This document shows, piece by piece, positions 6,334-13,101 of a DNA stretch of 13,101 nucleotides. Under the pieces are notes generated by a model that was not told the origin of the DNA, made no database searches, and saw only the letters and a program-made list of their open reading frames with translations. The DNA comes from Gammaproteobacteria bacterium (GTDB lineage: Bacteria > Pseudomonadota > Gammaproteobacteria > SZUA-229): NCBI GenBank assembly GCA_029879605.1, contig JAOUQA010000018.1, positions 1 to 13,101 on the forward strand, read 5' to 3'. Position 1 is the first letter of the stretch. The number at the start of each line of letters is the position of its first letter. A program made the translations under genes and the position numbers.

Positions 6334-7562
6334 TAGCTTTTCTGCTCCAGTCTTAGACGTCCTTTGACCTTGTCTTTTTCGACCGTGGTTGACATAACGA
6401 TTTTTATACTGGCAATATTTAGTAATCTTGATTTAACCGCTTCCAGGGTTTGTAATGAATCAGCCTGAATATCAAAGTCGACAAATTTGTTGCGAAAAAT
6501 AATACCATTAATAGTCAATTTGGAATTATTGCTGAGTGCTGGCGTGGCTTCTGCAAGCAGGCTGAGGAATAATTGTTTTTCATCACTGTTACCATTGCCG
6601 CGAATATCACTCAGTGTCTGTATCATGTCCTTGCGCATCCTGGAATAGTTCTTATTGCCAGGATGAACGGATTTAAATTCTTTTTGAATTAAGCTATTAA
6701 GTTCAGTATTTTTTGTTTCTAACTGATTAATTTCTACGCCAGCATAGACAAGTTGTATACATAGCCAGGCAAAGAAAACAGCAGCAACGGATTTCCAGGG
6801 TTTGAGCTGGACACTGGTTTCCCTTTTGATTGTGTAGGGACCCTGGAGGATATTTAATTGTTTGATTAATGGCAGGCTCTGAGCCAGAAATTCCAGTGGG
6901 CTTTCTCTGTAGGTTATATAAGTGGTTTCCAGTTCCAGTGAGTTAACGCTGTCAAGATTAAACTGTTGTTGATCAGAATGGTAAATAATCATTTTGCCGG
7001 GTTTTGGTTCTGATTTTTTATACAGTGTCGGGAGAAAAATATCCAGTAGATCCAGATCGCAATAATATGCTTTAAAATTTGCCGTTTTAATCAGGGCACG
7101 TTCGTTATCAATCAATAAGGTCCATTGATCATGGTCAATGGGTAATGCTATACCGTCTGCTGAAATAGCTTCGAGAAGTATACCTGCATCTTTAAAGCGT
7201 TGAATAATGGTTTCGAGAAGAGTGCATTGAATCGTGATAACCGGTATAGATTCATCTGGCTGGCGTTTGCCTGCTGCAAAATGCAGGTCCTCTATATCAT
7301 CTGCAAGAACATCTTCCAGGGCATAGGGTATAGCCTGTAATTGTCGTTGACGGTTTTGAGTAGGTATCTTGACCTGGTGTATATTCAGACAGGAGCTGTC
7401 CAGTAACAGTGTTACTCTATGACCAGTGGCAATACTGGTTAAGTTATCAATAGAGCCATAACCCAGGCTGCTAGCCTGGCCCGTCTCGTTAACAAAAGTC
7501 CAGTGTGCATGGTCTTCATTATGCGGGTTGTATAGAACCAGTAGAGTAGTAGCCACTACCAT
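6333..7562 (-). CDS. gspL: Type II secretion system protein GspL
   Basis: The 409-aa inner-membrane platform protein has a large actin-like cytoplasmic domain (about 1-250) that recruits GspE. It contains the family-typical AIPYALEDVLADDIEDLHFA stretch at 77-96 and QLNILQGPY at 235-243. One transmembrane helix spans about 256-276, and a periplasmic ferredoxin-like domain dimerises with GspM. Length and domain order are normal. The ATG at 7562 overlaps the end of gspK by 7 nt and is the first in-frame start available. Confidence 0.93.
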   Translation of the reverse strand: MVVATTLLVLYNPHNEDHAHWTFVNETGQASSLGYGSIDNLTSIATGHRVTLLLDSSCLNIHQVKIPTQNRQRQLQAIPYALEDVLADDIEDLHFAAGKRQPDESIPVITIQCTLLETIIQRFKDAGILLEAISADGIALPIDHDQWTLLIDNERALIKTANFKAYYCDLDLLDIFLPTLYKKSEPKPGKMIIYHSDQQQFNLDSVNSLELETTYITYRESPLEFLAQSLPLIKQLNILQGPYTIKRETSVQLKPWKSVAAVFFAWLCIQLVYAGVEINQLETKNTELNSLIQKEFKSVHPGNKNYSRMRKDMIQTLSDIRGNGNSDEKQLFLSLLAEATPALSNNSKLTINGIIFRNKFVDFDIQADSLQTLEAVKSRLLNIASIKIVMSTTVEKDKVKGRLRLEQKS

Positions 7563-8518
7563 GCTCCCTGAGAGCGACTGATAACGGTGCCGGCACCTTT
7601 GTCGTCGCGTTGAATAATGCTGTATAGCCAGATTTTTCCACGTCCAGTTTCGACAAAAGAACTTAACAGGAAGTAGTTGGTTGATGTGGCCATACCATCA
7701 GTGGCTGGGTTTTTCTTTTTTAAACTATTTTGCATAAACTCTTTAAACTTATTTATGTCTTCAAAAGAAGATCCGTCATCTTCCTTTTCTGGATCGCCAT
7801 CACGCTCAGTTATGATGGCCTCGACATCACTGGCAGTTATATCGTTACTGACAGATTGTAACATTTCAGGGCTGGCCGTGTTGATATTGATTGTGGTTAC
7901 TTCAGGTAAGGCACAGACAAATGGTTCAATGGTTTCATATACATCATCTTCACCAAAGCCCTTAATTGATCTTAGTTCACTTTTACTGGTCATGATGTGA
8001 TTGGCAGTGCGGTAGGGTTTGAGCAGGCTCATATAATAGTCATCCTCTGCACCACCGGGTATGGTTGTAGTTAAATCCTCATCTAGCCAGTCTACAACCG
8101 CATCTGCCAGCTGGGGTTCGAGTTTCAGGGTAGCGAGTAATCGCTTAAAACGCTCAAGATCCTGCTGATGATTGTTATTCAGACTGCTGGATAAATTGTT
8201 CAGATTAAACCGACCCTGCAGGTCTTCCAGGGCGGCTGCAATGTGTCCACCTTCAACAGGATAAGGAGGCGTTGGTTGGGCCCAGATCTCGTTCAGGCTG
8301 TCGAAGCTGTTATTTTGCCGGTCCAGTTTAAGGCCTGATTTAGCGATGACTTCTGCACCCAGTGCATATAAATAGGCCTGCTCGGTATTAATAATGTTGT
8401 AGGTTCGTTGACGATCAAGATACAGGTCACCAAGTAAGGAGCTGGCAAGGATGACAGCAATTGCAACAATCATTAATGCGGTAATCAGTGCTACACCCTG
8501 TTGTTTAATCATTGTCAT
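7556..8518 (-). CDS. gspK: Minor pseudopilin GspK
   Basis: The 320-aa minor pseudopilin caps the pseudopilus tip with GspI and GspJ. The prepilin leader ends at Gly8, before VALITALMIVAIAVIL. As is usual for GspK, position +5 of the mature protein is not Glu (here Thr). The typical VVDWLDEDL and PGGAEDDYYM motifs lie in the first globular part. TININTASPEML marks the helical insertion. Length is normal for GspK, which is much larger than the other pseudopilins. The start overlaps the gspJ stop by 4 nt (ATGA); a second ATG two codons downstream is equally possible. Confidence 0.94.
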   Translation of the reverse strand: MTMIKQQGVALITALMIVAIAVILASSLLGDLYLDRQRTYNIINTEQAYLYALGAEVIAKSGLKLDRQNNSFDSLNEIWAQPTPPYPVEGGHIAAALEDLQGRFNLNNLSSSLNNNHQQDLERFKRLLATLKLEPQLADAVVDWLDEDLTTTIPGGAEDDYYMSLLKPYRTANHIMTSKSELRSIKGFGEDDVYETIEPFVCALPEVTTININTASPEMLQSVSNDITASDVEAIITERDGDPEKEDDGSSFEDINKFKEFMQNSLKKKNPATDGMATSTNYFLLSSFVETGRGKIWLYSIIQRDDKGAGTVISRSQGAW

Positions 8519-9144
8519 CCTGTGGTCCTGATTACACGTACCATATTGCCCCAGTCTTCCATTTCAAGGGTCACTTCTATGGCAACCGGTAAGGTGTTGT
8601 TATTTTCTGGCTCAGCATTAAGAGCAGGCCAGGAATCGTGCCATTCATTTTGATCATTGAGAAAGCGCAGTTTAACATCTTTAAGATTGCTGATTAACTG
8701 GGTTTCCACGCCCTGATCGTCCACTGCCCGATCGACGAAGGGCCAGTGAATACGCAGTAATTTATCTTCATCCATACGGTAGGCGACACGTTGTAAATGA
8801 CCACGGGTGGTTTTAGCCGGGTTGCGCCAGCCATTGCGGGTTAGCTGGATTAAAAACTCATTACCCTGCTGGGCTGTTAGGCCGGGATGTTGTGTGCCCA
8901 TTTCATCACGCATGGTTCGGCTGGTGATTTGTGAAAAATCACGCTGGATTTTAGTCATGGTGATTTGTAATTCCTGCAGGCGTGCTAATGAGGCTGCGGT
9001 TCTTTCTTTACTGATAATGGCCTGGTTGAGTCCACCATAGGCTAGCAGGGAAAGTATGGCAAAAATGGCCATGGCAATAAGCACTTCGATGAGTGTGAAG
9101 CCATACTGTGTTTTATCAGGTGTATATACCGGGTAGTTGATCAT
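8515..9144 (-). CDS. gspJ: Minor pseudopilin GspJ
   Basis: The 209-aa prepilin-like protein has its peptidase site after Gly15 (YG/FTLIEVLIAMAIF), with Phe +1 and Glu +5 as the GspO peptidase requires. A hydrophobic helix is followed by a globular beta domain of normal GspJ size. It belongs to the tip complex GspI-J-K. GGA lies 7 nt before the ATG. The start overlaps the gspI stop by 4 nt, and the end overlaps gspK by 4 nt. Confidence 0.94.
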   Translation of the reverse strand: MINYPVYTPDKTQYGFTLIEVLIAMAIFAILSLLAYGGLNQAIISKERTAASLARLQELQITMTKIQRDFSQITSRTMRDEMGTQHPGLTAQQGNEFLIQLTRNGWRNPAKTTRGHLQRVAYRMDEDKLLRIHWPFVDRAVDDQGVETQLISNLKDVKLRFLNDQNEWHDSWPALNAEPENNNTLPVAIEVTLEMEDWGNMVRVIRTTG

Positions 9145-9569
9145 GGTCGTTCCAGGTAGCCGGTTAGCCGGGTGAGTTGTTGTTGCCGGTCTTCATCAAG
9201 ATATACGGTAAATAGTACCTGTCGTACCTGTTGAGATGGTTCGCCGGTGACGAGGTCTGGTAGTTCCAGCACTTCTCGAGTCCAGAACCATTGATGATCA
9301 GCCATATCGGTGTGTTTTTTTTCAGAACCCAGGTCGGGCCATTTTTTTTCGACCTGTAACAGGGTGAGTTCATTCATAGCAACCCAGTGGGCGATGGTTT
9401 TCTGTTTCAGGTAACTGGCGCTAAAAGTGTGATCGCTGGATGCTTTAATCAGCGCCCCCAGTGCCACCGCAATAATAACCAGTGCGACCAGTATCTCGAT
9501 CAGGGTGAAGCCGCTAACGGTCTGTTTACTGTGCCTGCACAAGCTCATATTTTCCATCCGTTGTACCAT
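9141..9569 (-). CDS. gspI: Minor pseudopilin GspI
   Basis: The 142-aa prepilin-like protein has its cleavage site after Gly20 (SG/FTLIEILVALVIIAVALG), with Glu at +5. The globular domain holds the usual AMNELTLLQ-type segment after the helix. It initiates the GspI-J-K tip complex. The start is uncertain. ATG 9569 overlaps gspH by 44 nt and gives a 20-residue leader. ATG 9557 and ATG 9548 are in frame, and 9548 would give a more typical 13-residue leader with a smaller overlap. No alternative has a strong ribosome binding site. Confidence 0.93.
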   Translation of the reverse strand: MVQRMENMSLCRHSKQTVSGFTLIEILVALVIIAVALGALIKASSDHTFSASYLKQKTIAHWVAMNELTLLQVEKKWPDLGSEKKHTDMADHQWFWTREVLELPDLVTGEPSQQVRQVLFTVYLDEDRQQQLTRLTGYLERP

Positions 9570-10086
9570 GAACTTCGAATGTGGTATCTACATCTGGTAT
9601 TAGAAAACGTATCACGAAGTCCGGTGTAGTTTCACCACTGGATAATAAAAATACCTGGGGTTTTATTTTAATTTCATCTTCACTGAGCGCCGTGGTTTCA
9701 GGTTCATCAATGACAATGTCAGTATCTTCTACAGTTAGCTCAAGTTCCATATGGTCAGTTAACTGTTTTTCAGTTAGTACAGGATCTCCATCAACAGGAA
9801 CCCAGTTGTCATCCTCAGTGATGTAGAGCATAAAATTATAGGAAGCCGGTTGAAAGTAGATGCCATATTCTTCTCCACGGATGACCGACTGTTCGTGAGC
9901 AAATGATAAAAGTGATTGTAGTCGGCTGGCTTCTTTACGAATGCGTTCTGCCGGATTACCAGAAGAAAAATTAACACTCATGAAAAGAGCAAAAGTTATG
10001 CTGATGATGACAATAACCACCAGCAATTCAAACAGGGTAAAACCGCCATGTTTTCTGGAGAGCGTACTGGATGTTTTGGCTGGCAT
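9526..10086 (-). CDS. gspH: Minor pseudopilin GspH
   Basis: The 186-aa prepilin-like protein has its peptidase site after Gly15 (GG/FTLFELLVVIVIIS). Glu +5 is present, with Phe instead of the usual Ile/Leu at +4. GspH links the tip complex to the GspG pseudopilus shaft. The segment between about residues 103 and 145 is strongly acidic and unlike the rest of the protein, probably surface loops of the GspH beta domain. Its ATG lies 26 nt after the gspG stop, and its 3' end overlaps gspI. Confidence 0.92.
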   Translation of the reverse strand: MPAKTSSTLSRKHGGFTLFELLVVIVIISITFALFMSVNFSSGNPAERIRKEASRLQSLLSFAHEQSVIRGEEYGIYFQPASYNFMLYITEDDNWVPVDGDPVLTEKQLTDHMELELTVEDTDIVIDEPETTALSEDEIKIKPQVFLLSSGETTPDFVIRFLIPDVDTTFEVHGTTDGKYELVQAQ

Positions 10087-10112
10087 CCTGTTGATTAAGT
10101 CTGCAGAAAAAC

Positions 10113-10562
10113 TTATTCGATATTCCAGTTACCAATGTCAGCATTGGCACCTTCACCGCCCTCGACACCATCAGCACCCAGGGTATAAATATCGATTTGA
10201 CCATGTTCGCCCGGACTGAGATAAAGATAATCACGTTGCCAGGGATCTTTACGTAATTTTTTAATATAACCATCTTTCCAGTTAACAGGTACAGGGTCTG
10301 AACCGGGTTTTTCTACCAGTGCCTGTAAGCCCTGGTCGGTGCTTGGATAGTTATAGTTATCCAGTTTATAGAGTTCAAGTGCACTTTCTAAAGCACCTAT
10401 ATCAGCCTTGGCTTTGGTAATGCGTGCTTCATCTGTTCGCCCTAGAAATTTGGGTGCGATAAAAGTCGCTAAAATGCCAATGATAACGACGACCACGATA
10501 ATTTCGATCAGGGTAAAGCCCTGCTGCTTATTTATATTTTTACCGATCACTGATGACTCCAT
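10113..10562 (-). CDS. gspG: Major pseudopilin GspG
   Basis: The 149-aa major subunit of the T2SS pseudopilus has its peptidase site after Gly15 (QG/FTLIEIIVVVVIIGILA), followed by APKFLGR and KAKADIGALESALELYKLDN, all family-typical. The C-terminal LGADGVEGGEGANADI region supplies the calcium-binding site needed for pilus stability. The start is open. ATG 10562 has no visible Shine-Dalgarno, whereas the GTG at 10550 (codon 5 of this frame) has GGAG 6 nt upstream and would leave an 11-residue leader. It is the first gsp gene downstream of the antisense rrtA and may have its own promoter. Confidence 0.95.
   Translation of the reverse strand: MESSVIGKNINKQQGFTLIEIIVVVVIIGILATFIAPKFLGRTDEARITKAKADIGALESALELYKLDNYNYPSTDQGLQALVEKPGSDPVPVNWKDGYIKKLRKDPWQRDYLYLSPGEHGQIDIYTLGADGVEGGEGANADIGNWNIE
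10557..10560 (-). promoter_or_regulatory. GGAG ribosome binding site favouring a GTG start for gspG
   Basis: On the minus strand GGAG is followed by TCATCA and then GTG (10550-10548). Spacing of 6 nt is ideal, and no comparable site precedes the ATG at 10562. Confidence 0.45.
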
Positions 10563-10591
10563 ACAGATTAAAGGTTACATTCTTGGCATGA

Positions 10592-10600
10592 ATCATAACA
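10592..10600 (-). promoter_or_regulatory. Possible extended -10 promoter element for gspG
   Basis: The minus strand reads TGT-TATGAT, an extended -10 motif, about 30 nt upstream of gspG. No good -35 is visible. If real, it would fire inside the first codons of or just before rrtA, and would let gspG-N be expressed independently of gspE-F. Confidence 0.25.
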
Positions 10601-10601
10601 G

Positions 10602-11258
10602 ATGCACACTGGCAAGCCTATGAACACAATGTTAAGTCGTTGGCTGAAACAGCATATTTTCTGGTTATTATTAATCATTGTCTGCCTGTTAGCTGAGACA
10701 CTTGGACTGGCTGATAGTTTACGTTTTGACCGTGGGCTGATTGATCAGGGGCATCTATGGTTGTTGTTAAGCGGGCACTTTGTCCACCTGAATGCACAGC
10801 ACCTGTGGCTGAATCAGGCGGGCCTGGTGCTGGTGATGGTATTTTTTAGTCGTTATTGTTCAGTACTGATCTGGTCGCAGGTGATTATTATTTCTGCCCT
10901 GTTTGTTGCCCTGGGGCTGTACTGGTTAAATGAAGATATTATCTGGTATGTAGGTTTATCCGGGGTTTTACATGGCCTGTTTATTGTCGGTGCCTGGTAT
11001 GAAATGAAGCAGTTTTTTAACAGTGGACTGGTGTTACTGTTACTGGTCATTGCCAAGTTAACCTGGGAACAGGTTTACGGGCCTATGCCGGGTTCCGAGT
11101 CCATGACCGGGGGGCATGTTGCGGTGGATGCTCATTTTTATGGGGCACTGGGCGGTGTGCTGTTTCTGTTATTGCATAAGGTCGTTCATATTAATAATGG
11201 GCATCAGGATCGCCAGTACAATGAGCAGAACAATAATGCCCATGAAAACAATCAATAA
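10602..11258 (+). CDS. rrtA: Rhombosortase (rhomboid-type intramembrane serine protease)
   Basis: The 218-aa, roughly six-helix membrane protein belongs to the rhombosortase subfamily of rhomboids. The catalytic Ser120 lies in GLSGVLHG (118-125) and the partner His178 in DAHFYGALGG (176-185). The N-terminal SGHFVHLNAQHLWLN (57-71) matches the conserved rhomboid His/Asn loop. Rhombosortases cleave the GlyGly-CTERM tail of secreted proteins at the inner membrane; in Vibrio this concerns T2SS-exported proteases. The gene lies antisense between gspF and gspG, and its last 90 nt overlap the 3' end of gspF in codon register. Residues 190-218 form a hydrophilic Asn/Gln/His-rich tail beyond the last helix. 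Start choice is weak: ATG 10602, 10620 and 10629 are all in frame without strong ribosome binding sites. No GlyGly-CTERM substrate is encoded in the window. Confidence 0.9.
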   Translation: MHTGKPMNTMLSRWLKQHIFWLLLIIVCLLAETLGLADSLRFDRGLIDQGHLWLLLSGHFVHLNAQHLWLNQAGLVLVMVFFSRYCSVLIWSQVIIISALFVALGLYWLNEDIIWYVGLSGVLHGLFIVGAWYEMKQFFNSGLVLLLLVIAKLTWEQVYGPMPGSESMTGGHVAVDAHFYGALGGVLFLLLHKVVHINNGHQDRQYNEQNNNAHENNQ

Positions 11259-12395
11259 AGGTTCGAACAGGCCCATAAAAGTTGCTATCAGTGTTTCCAG
11301 TTCCCGTTCCTGCTGAATAGCCGCACGATCCAGCATTTCTTCCAGCTTACCACTGTTTTCACCACTGGCAATCAGATGCAGGGTCATGGGTGGGAATAAT
11401 TTGCTACGTTCAAGCGCAGTGTGAATGTTGGAGCCTTCGCGCACACGATCAGCCGCTTCAATAACGGCTTCTCTCATGGGCAGGTTAGCAATCACCGGTG
11501 CTGAGAGGTGCAAAGCATCCAGTATGGGCACGCCACTGGAATTCAAAATACTCAGGGTGCGTGAAAAACGTGCCGTGTTTAATCCTCGATTGAGACGACC
11601 AATCAGGGGCAGGCGTAACAGTGTGCGATGATACTTTTTTTTATTGGCGGGTATTTGTAAAAATCGTTTGATTCCGTAGCCGAGCAGAATCAGTCCAATA
11701 ATAAGTAAAACAATATAATCACGTAGAAAGTCACTGATGCCTATCATGATGCGGGTTAATAATGGTAATTCCTGGCCAGTGTTATCAAATACTTCGACGA
11801 TCTGGGGAACGACATAAGTTAATAGCCCAGTAACCACAAGCAGGGCCACTATGGTTAAAATAGCAGGATAAATTGTTGCCTGGGCGATTTTCTGGCTCAT
11901 TTGCTGGCGACTTTCGGCATAGTCGGCCAGTCGATCCAGTACGGTATCCAGGTGACCGGATTGTTCGCCCGCAGCAACAGTTGCACGGAATAACTCGGGG
12001 AATACCCTGGGGTAATCTGCCAGGCCCTTGGCCAGTGAGTGACCTTCCATTACCTTGGCGCGAATGGCAAAAATCATGCTTTTGATGCGTGGTTTTTCAG
12101 TTTGCTGACCCACGGCTGACAGGGCTTCATCCAGTGGCAGGGCAGCTCTAACCAGGGTGGCAAGCTGGCGGGTAAACAGGGCCAGGTCAGTAGCACTGAT
12201 GCCGCGCTGGATGTTGAGTTTACCCGGTGATGTGCTGGTGGTTTTTTTTTGTTTGACCGAGGTAGCTTCTATATTGAGTGGCATTAATCCCTTGTCACGC
12301 AGGAGCTGACGTACCTGGCGTGCGGTATCGCCCTCAATGACGCCTTTTTTTTCGCGACCCCTGTTGTCCAGTACTGTGTATTCGAAGGCAGCCAT
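11169..12395 (-). CDS. gspF: Type II secretion system inner-membrane protein GspF
   Basis: The 408-aa polytopic platform protein transfers motion from GspE to pseudopilin assembly. The N-terminus MAAFEYTVLDNRGREKKG is canonical. Two T2SSF repeats follow: one at about 70-193 with the GEQSGHLDTVLDRLADY segment, one at about 272-395 with GENSGKLEEMLDRAA. Transmembrane segments lie near 172-195, 220-245 and at the very C-terminus (GLFEPLLIVFMGIIVLLIV). Length is normal. It follows gspE by 14 nt. Its last 29 codons and stop lie opposite the end of rrtA. The C-terminal helix is conserved in the family, so gspF is likely the older reading of the overlap. Confidence 0.96.
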   Translation of the reverse strand: MAAFEYTVLDNRGREKKGVIEGDTARQVRQLLRDKGLMPLNIEATSVKQKKTTSTSPGKLNIQRGISATDLALFTRQLATLVRAALPLDEALSAVGQQTEKPRIKSMIFAIRAKVMEGHSLAKGLADYPRVFPELFRATVAAGEQSGHLDTVLDRLADYAESRQQMSQKIAQATIYPAILTIVALLVVTGLLTYVVPQIVEVFDNTGQELPLLTRIMIGISDFLRDYIVLLIIGLILLGYGIKRFLQIPANKKKYHRTLLRLPLIGRLNRGLNTARFSRTLSILNSSGVPILDALHLSAPVIANLPMREAVIEAADRVREGSNIHTALERSKLFPPMTLHLIASGENSGKLEEMLDRAAIQQERELETLIATFMGLFEPLLIVFMGIIVLLIVLAILMPIINMNDLMQ

Positions 12396-12409
12396 GGTTT
12401 ATATCAGGG

Positions 12410-13101
12410 TTAATCTTCCTTGGAAACTCGTAGAATTTCTTCCAGTGAGGTCAGACCGGACAGTACCAGTCGTTGGCCATCCTGGCGCAGGCTACGGCTA
12501 AATGTGCGGGCATATTTCTCCATGGTCTGTTCACCTTCACCGTCATGAATCATGTTCTGGAGAGAATCATTAATGGGAACGACTTCATAAATACCCGTTC
12601 GCCCGACATAACCCAACTGGTTACATTCATTACAACTGCTGGCAGTGTAAATCTGGGGCGGGTTAGCTGAGTCAACAGCTAGGTAGTCACATTCCAGGGC
12701 CGAGGCTGTGTGTGCCTGTTTGCAATGAGGGCACAATTTGCGTACCAGTCGTTGAGCCACTACGCCAATTAAACTTGAGGCCAGTAGAAAAGGTTCGACA
12801 CCCATATCACGTAGGCGCGTGATGGCACCTATGGCGGTATTGGTATGCAGGGTTGATAATACCAGGTGACCGGTAAGACTGGCCTGTACTGCAATGGAAG
12901 CAGTTTCAAGATCGCGAATTTCACCAATCATCACTATATCAGGGTCCTGACGTAAGATAGCGCGTAACCCCCTGGCAAAAGTCATTTCGACCTTGGTATT
13001 GACCTGGGTCTGACCGATGCCATCCAGGTAATATTCAATGGGATCTTCGACCGTTAGAATATTGCGGCTTTTGTCATTTAGCTGGGTTAGCCCGGCATAC
13101 A
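12410..13101 (-). CDS. gspE: Type II secretion ATPase GspE (5' part outside the window)
   Basis: This is the C-terminal 229 residues of the cytoplasmic hexameric ATPase that powers the pseudopilus. The frame is open through the right edge; the ATG at 12985 is an internal Met, not the start. Visible in order are the Asp box TVEDPIEYYLDG, Walker B IVMIGEIRD, and the His box GHLVLSTLHTNTA. These are followed by the GspE-specific zinc module with CPHC and CNEC, which separates it from PilB-like and PilT ATPases lacking that arrangement. The Walker A lysine region should lie just beyond the edge, since the first visible residues continue the usual Walker A-following YAGL stretch. It leads the visible gsp genes, 14 nt upstream of gspF. 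Confidence 0.96.
   Translation of the reverse strand, partial: YAGLTQLNDKSRNILTVEDPIEYYLDGIGQTQVNTKVEMTFARGLRAILRQDPDIVMIGEIRDLETASIAVQASLTGHLVLSTLHTNTAIGAITRLRDMGVEPFLLASSLIGVVAQRLVRKLCPHCKQAHTASALECDYLAVDSANPPQIYTASSCNECNQLGYVGRTGIYEVVPINDSLQNMIHDGEGEQTMEKYARTFSRSLRQDGQRLVLSGLTSLEEILRVSKED

Noticed and set aside
7556..8518. Missing Glu at +5 of GspK as a defect.
   Set aside because: Lack of Glu5 is normal for GspK, so it is not a sign of decay.
12983..12985. ATG at 12985 as the start of a short ATPase.
   Set aside because: The frame stays open to the window edge and encodes the canonical GspE Asp box upstream, so this is an internal Met.

Overview
The window reads as chromosomal DNA of a gammaproteobacterium outside the enterics. 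The grounds are the nudE/cysQ and yrfG-type genes, a full gammaproteobacterial-style type II secretion (T2SS) cluster, a rhombosortase, and a PEP-CTERM protein. Base composition is moderate, somewhat AT-rich by eye. I cannot name the genus. I see no mobile element, CRISPR array or phage gene.

Layout. 1-129 is an unassigned, GC-richer edge segment with two hairpins. 130-205 is a tRNA-Phe(GAA) gene with encoded CCA. 206-703 is an AT-rich non-coding stretch with many small dyads. It ends in a good sigma-54 (-24/-12) promoter for a PEP-CTERM surface protein (704-1483), which is followed by a clear intrinsic terminator. Next come a DHH/DHHA1 phosphoesterase (+), the convergent pair nudE-cysQ (- strand, 8-nt overlap), and a divergent HAD nucleotidase like YrfG (+).

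From 4629 to the right edge the minus strand carries one long T2SS cluster. In transcription order it is gspE (cut by the window edge), gspF, [antisense rrtA], gspG, H, I, J, K, L, M, N, then a YkgJ-type cysteine-cluster protein. From gspI to gspN each gene overlaps the next by 1 to 7 nt, so translation is probably coupled. The gene products supply the secretion ATPase (E), the inner-membrane platform (F, L, M), the major pseudopilin (G), the minor pseudopilins (H, I, J, K) and the accessory protein N. gspC and gspD are not in the window.

The most interesting point is the rhombosortase gene rrtA (10602-11258, + strand), which sits between gspF and gspG in the opposite orientation. Rhombosortases process GlyGly-CTERM proteins, which are typically T2SS cargo, so processing enzyme and secretion machine are physically interleaved. 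The 3' ends of rrtA and gspF overlap by 90 bp in exact codon register. As a result the hydrophilic tail of the rhombosortase is the antisense reading of the last transmembrane helix of GspF. The window thus points to two C-terminal sorting systems in one cell: PEP-CTERM (exosortase not seen here) and GlyGly-CTERM/rhombosortase.
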